Assembly: GCA_007115995.1 (NCBI GenBank)
Contig: SKJI01000036.1
Span: 1 to 32,119 of the forward strand
DNA length: 32,119 nt
DNA from: a candidate division SR1 bacterium
Lineage (GTDB): Bacteria; Patescibacteriota; Gracilibacteria; Absconditabacterales; Absconditicoccaceae
Reading direction: 5' to 3'
Part shown: piece after piece, positions 29,975-32,119 of the stretch
Layout of the letters: every line of letters starts with the position of its first letter
Position numbering within the stretch: position 1 is the stretch's first letter
Translations under genes and position numbers: made by a program
The notes under the pieces: model-generated
Seen by the model: only the letters and a program-made list of their open reading frames with translations
What the model was told of the DNA's origin: nothing
Databases searched by the model: none

Positions 29975-31570
29975 TTAATTATCTTCAATATATTTCATAG
30001 AATTTTTTATATATTCTTTTAAATTTTTATCAATTACGTATATATATGTTCAAAGAATTCAACGTGAAAGTAATGTTTTATAAATATTAATAATATAGAA
30101 AAAAAGTTCATCTTTATTAATTCAGCGTTTTCAATTCCTATCATGATAATTTTCTGGTCTAATAATAATTTTTTGCCTAATATTATCATATCAAATTTCG
30201 TTTCAAATTATTACTCATACATAATTTAGATCATATCCTTGGACTGTGTGAATACATCATACTTCATTAATTGCATTATTAGAGTTAATCCGATCTCATC
30301 ATATAACACTATTCCAGCAAAAACTTTCTGATTCTATTTTAATATCTATTATATTTCAGCTTTTATCTCACTTTGACTTCCAAGGCCATGCATATCACGC
30401 AACCATTCTTGATAATTTATATTTTTCTTCGCACATTAAGATGTTATTCTTAAAATCTCAGATATTATCAAATATTTTAAATTTATATTTTCATAATTCA
30501 TATTTCTTATTATTTTTTCATATAGATAAATTAAATAGATCATCTATAAAATCCAAATATCATTCACCTTCTCTTAGTCTCATTTGACTTTGCAATGAAT
30601 ATTCTTTTGCTTTCATTCTTCTAAACATACTTGCATCAATATCTGCTGGAAGGATTGACTGTCATTCATCATAGAGAAAAATTTGAAATTTAGATCTATA
30701 GTTTATCCAATTTAGTTGATTTCACTCATCTCAAAGAGATAACTTTTTATTTATATTATCAAAGGCCTGAAAGTTAGTGATATTTTTTCTTCTTTTAAGC
30801 CTATGTGCTTCATCAACAATCAATATATCATAACGTTTTTTAACAACGTCATGAGGTCATAGTACCATTGATGATGATAAATTTTTAATTTTTGAAAAAA
30901 TTTTTTTTATAGTTTTTCTTAGTCATGTCATTGGTATTACAATTCATATTTCTAGATCTTTAGAAAATAGTTGTTCTTTTAAAAATTTAACTAGATATAC
31001 TCATAAAATAGTTTTTCAAGTTCAAGGTTTTCAATGTATCAAGAATTGATTTACGTTAGTACTATGTTTCATATTATATACTATATCGTTAACAATACTT
31101 TTTTGCTCAGAGGTTAATGACTTATATGGAGAAAATTTAAATAAGTCTGAATTTTTCAAATCAAATAGAGTATGTTTTACGATTTTATTATTTAAAAAAT
31201 AATCCCATATTAATTCGAATTTTGCTTTATAATTTTTTCTATTATAGTATTCATGATTTTTTAATCCACCATTTGAATTCAGTAATAAATTTGATCAATC
31301 GGCTGCTAAATACTGAATAAGATCAGATTCAATGTCTAATGTTGCAGATTTATTTGATTCTGCATCGGTTATCACATAAATTTGTTTTAATAATGATTTA
31401 TTTTTATCATTCATATGTTGCTTACACCTATTATACACATTAATTGACTCTCACACATATGCTTCTTTATTATTTTTAAGAAAATATACTACTGGTCGAT
31501 CTTTTCAATAACGATAGACTTCTATATTTTTTAATCAGTTTTGATTAAAATCAAATCTTTTGATATCCAT
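29975..31570 (-). CDS. GIY-YIG/DUF2075 superfamily 1 ATPase
   Basis: A 531-residue protein. Residues 20-95 are a GIY-YIG nuclease-like domain: VVYFLKNNKEAYVGESINVYNRCKQH, read around the Tyr29 and Tyr38-Val-Gly signature, with an acidic Glu at about 81. Residues about 150-531 are a DUF2075-type P-loop ATPase of the helicase group: Walker A HGKPGTGKT (179-187), Walker B YDILIVDEAHRL, a later IFLYDEGQSILP motif, QSQMRLREG, HTVQGYDLNYVGVIIG, and LLSRG near the C-terminus. Such proteins recur in bacterial defence regions and accessory islands. The three P-loop glycines after Pro are largely TGA, so the gene is native to or adapted to code 25. It shares an operon with the next gene (17-base gap). 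Confidence 0.9.
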
Positions 31571-31587
31571 TATTATAACTCTATATA

Positions 31588-31935
31588 TTAAAATTCATTA
31601 TACTTATTGCTATTACCTTTTGACTTTTCAATAGGATATTTTTTTTTATTTTTTTCTATTTTTTTTATTACTGCAGAAAAAATATCAATTCATGTTGAAT
31701 CAGCAAATAGGATTAAATATGAAAATATATCTGCTAATTCATCTTCAGTATATTCTTTTTTATGAATAACTATTTCTTTTGATTGTTGTTGTGATTTCCA
31801 TAAAAAATGTTCGAGCAACTCTCAGGACTCTATCATAATAGCTTCAGCAAGATCTTTAGGGTTATGAAATTGTTTCCAATCTCTTTCATCTCTAAAAGAA
31901 AAGATCATTTTTTTAATTTTTTCAAATATATTCAT
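31588..31935 (-). CDS. MazG-like nucleotide pyrophosphohydrolase
   Basis: A 115-residue all-alpha hydrolase of the dCTP pyrophosphatase-like MazG subgroup. Signatures are RDWKQFHNPKDLAEAIMIES, the metal site ESGELLEHFLW (ExxxE) and EDELADIFSYLILFAD (ExxD). The gene lies 17 bases upstream of the GIY-YIG/DUF2075 gene and heads that pair. Enzymes of this kind hydrolyse dNTPs or abnormal nucleotides; in a defence setting they could limit nucleotides for a phage. The use here is inference. It is next to the insertion sequence end at 31997. Confidence 0.88.
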
Positions 31936-31996
31936 TTTATGTAATATAATTAAATATAGATACAAATTACATATTTTGAATATAATAACAAGTTTT

Positions 31997-32045
31997 TGTA
32001 GAACCCCAGTTAAACTGTCAATGTTGAACTCAAGTTAAATTGTCA
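31997..32045 (+). repeat. Insertion sequence end (right flank)
   Basis: It starts TGTAGAACCCCAG and contains two near-identical copies of AGTTAAA(C/T)TGTCA (32008-32020 and 32033-32045), 25 bases apart. It matches the left-flank segment at 65-115 in inverted orientation. The paired TGTCA motifs look like transposase-binding sites. The element body probably continues to the right. Confidence 0.6.
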
Positions 32046-32055
32046 GTAGAATAAG

Positions 32056-32069
32056 AAGTGCTCGCACTT
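32056..32069. other. Small hairpin in the insertion sequence leader
   Basis: AAGTG and CACTT pair around CTCG, just inside the right insertion sequence end and ahead of a possible transposase start. It may limit readthrough or translation. Confidence 0.3.
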
Positions 32070-32090
32070 TTATATGCTGACTATTTAGCT

Positions 32091-32119
32091 ATGTATAACA
32101 CAACTACAATGAACAAAGT
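32091..32119 (+). CDS. Possible transposase start, cut by the window edge
   Basis: ATG 32091 opens a frame reading Met-Tyr-Asn-Thr-Thr-Thr-Met-Asn-Lys before the window ends. Its position 45 bases inside the insertion sequence end fits a transposase N-terminus. Only nine codons are present, so this is tentative; GTG 32058 is in the same open frame. Confidence 0.3.

Noticed and set aside
29473-29988. A 171-residue minus-strand open frame
   Set aside because: It lies antisense to the M23-like gene, has a random-looking composition, and the plus-strand frame has a conserved peptidase motif.
1-32119. UGA as Trp (table 4) or selenocysteine
   Set aside because: TGG encodes the conserved Trp in the thioredoxin motifs, while TGA falls at glycine positions dozens of times; no selenocysteine context is needed.
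1-32119. tRNA, rRNA or CRISPR arrays
   Set aside because: No cloverleaf with a GTTC-type T-arm, rRNA motif or regularly spaced repeat array was seen in the gaps between genes.

Overview
ORGANISM. The window is AT-rich. Nearly every gene on either strand is crossed by in-frame TGA codons, while TAA and TAG end reading frames normally. Each TGA falls where the protein family has glycine: the P-loops of a PilT-like ATPase and of a GIY-YIG/DUF2075 protein, the GHAGTLDPLATG motif of TruB, the glycine-rich Obg fold, and two lipoboxes. This is translation table 25 (UGA = Gly), known from Absconditabacteria (SR1) and Gracilibacteria (BD1-5), both ultrasmall CPR/Patescibacteria. I cannot tell which of the two it is. 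Read this way, the window is a dense chromosomal segment of 30 intact protein genes. No start codon has a clear Shine-Dalgarno sequence.

LAYOUT. 65-115: end of an insertion sequence. 251-3202 (+): a secreted surface protein abutting a YidD-methionyl-tRNA formyltransferase fusion, then a two-way terminator. 3288-6237 (-): membrane-anchored thioredoxin, unknown exported protein, BI-1 family membrane protein, GrpE. 6314-10758 (-): map, MazG-like hydrolase, a lone C-terminal half of UvrB, a TPR lipoprotein, lysS. 11173-11790 (-): thioredoxin-like lipoprotein. 11898-12350 (+): smpB. 12388-16540 (-): rluD, a minimal SufB/D-core protein, pheT. 16652-19339 (-): truB, small membrane protein, obg. 19443-23205 (+): rlmH, a 671-residue coiled-coil protein, a PilT-like ATPase. 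23200-27429 (-): truD, a VanY-type peptidase, a Y-family DNA polymerase with an SOS-type operator, an unknown 356-residue protein. 27617-29958 (+): a secreted SLH/nuclease/helix-hairpin-helix protein and an M23-like peptidase. 29975-31935 (-): GIY-YIG/DUF2075 protein and a MazG-like pyrophosphohydrolase. 31997-32045: a second insertion sequence end.

HOW THE GENES WORK TOGETHER. Much of the window serves translation: start and end processing (fmt domain, map, smpB), tRNA charging (lysS, pheT), and rRNA/tRNA modification and ribosome assembly (rluD, truB, truD, rlmH, obg). A second theme is the cell surface: TPR and thioredoxin lipoproteins, SLH nuclease, cell-wall peptidases and a pilus-retraction-type ATPase, which would fit a host-attached cell. 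The stretch beside the right insertion sequence end, a helicase/nuclease-type protein with a nucleotide pyrophosphohydrolase, looks like a small defence or accessory cassette. The most unusual items are the YidD-Fmt fusion, the half-UvrB, the minimal SufBD protein, and the SLH-nuclease-HhH architecture.
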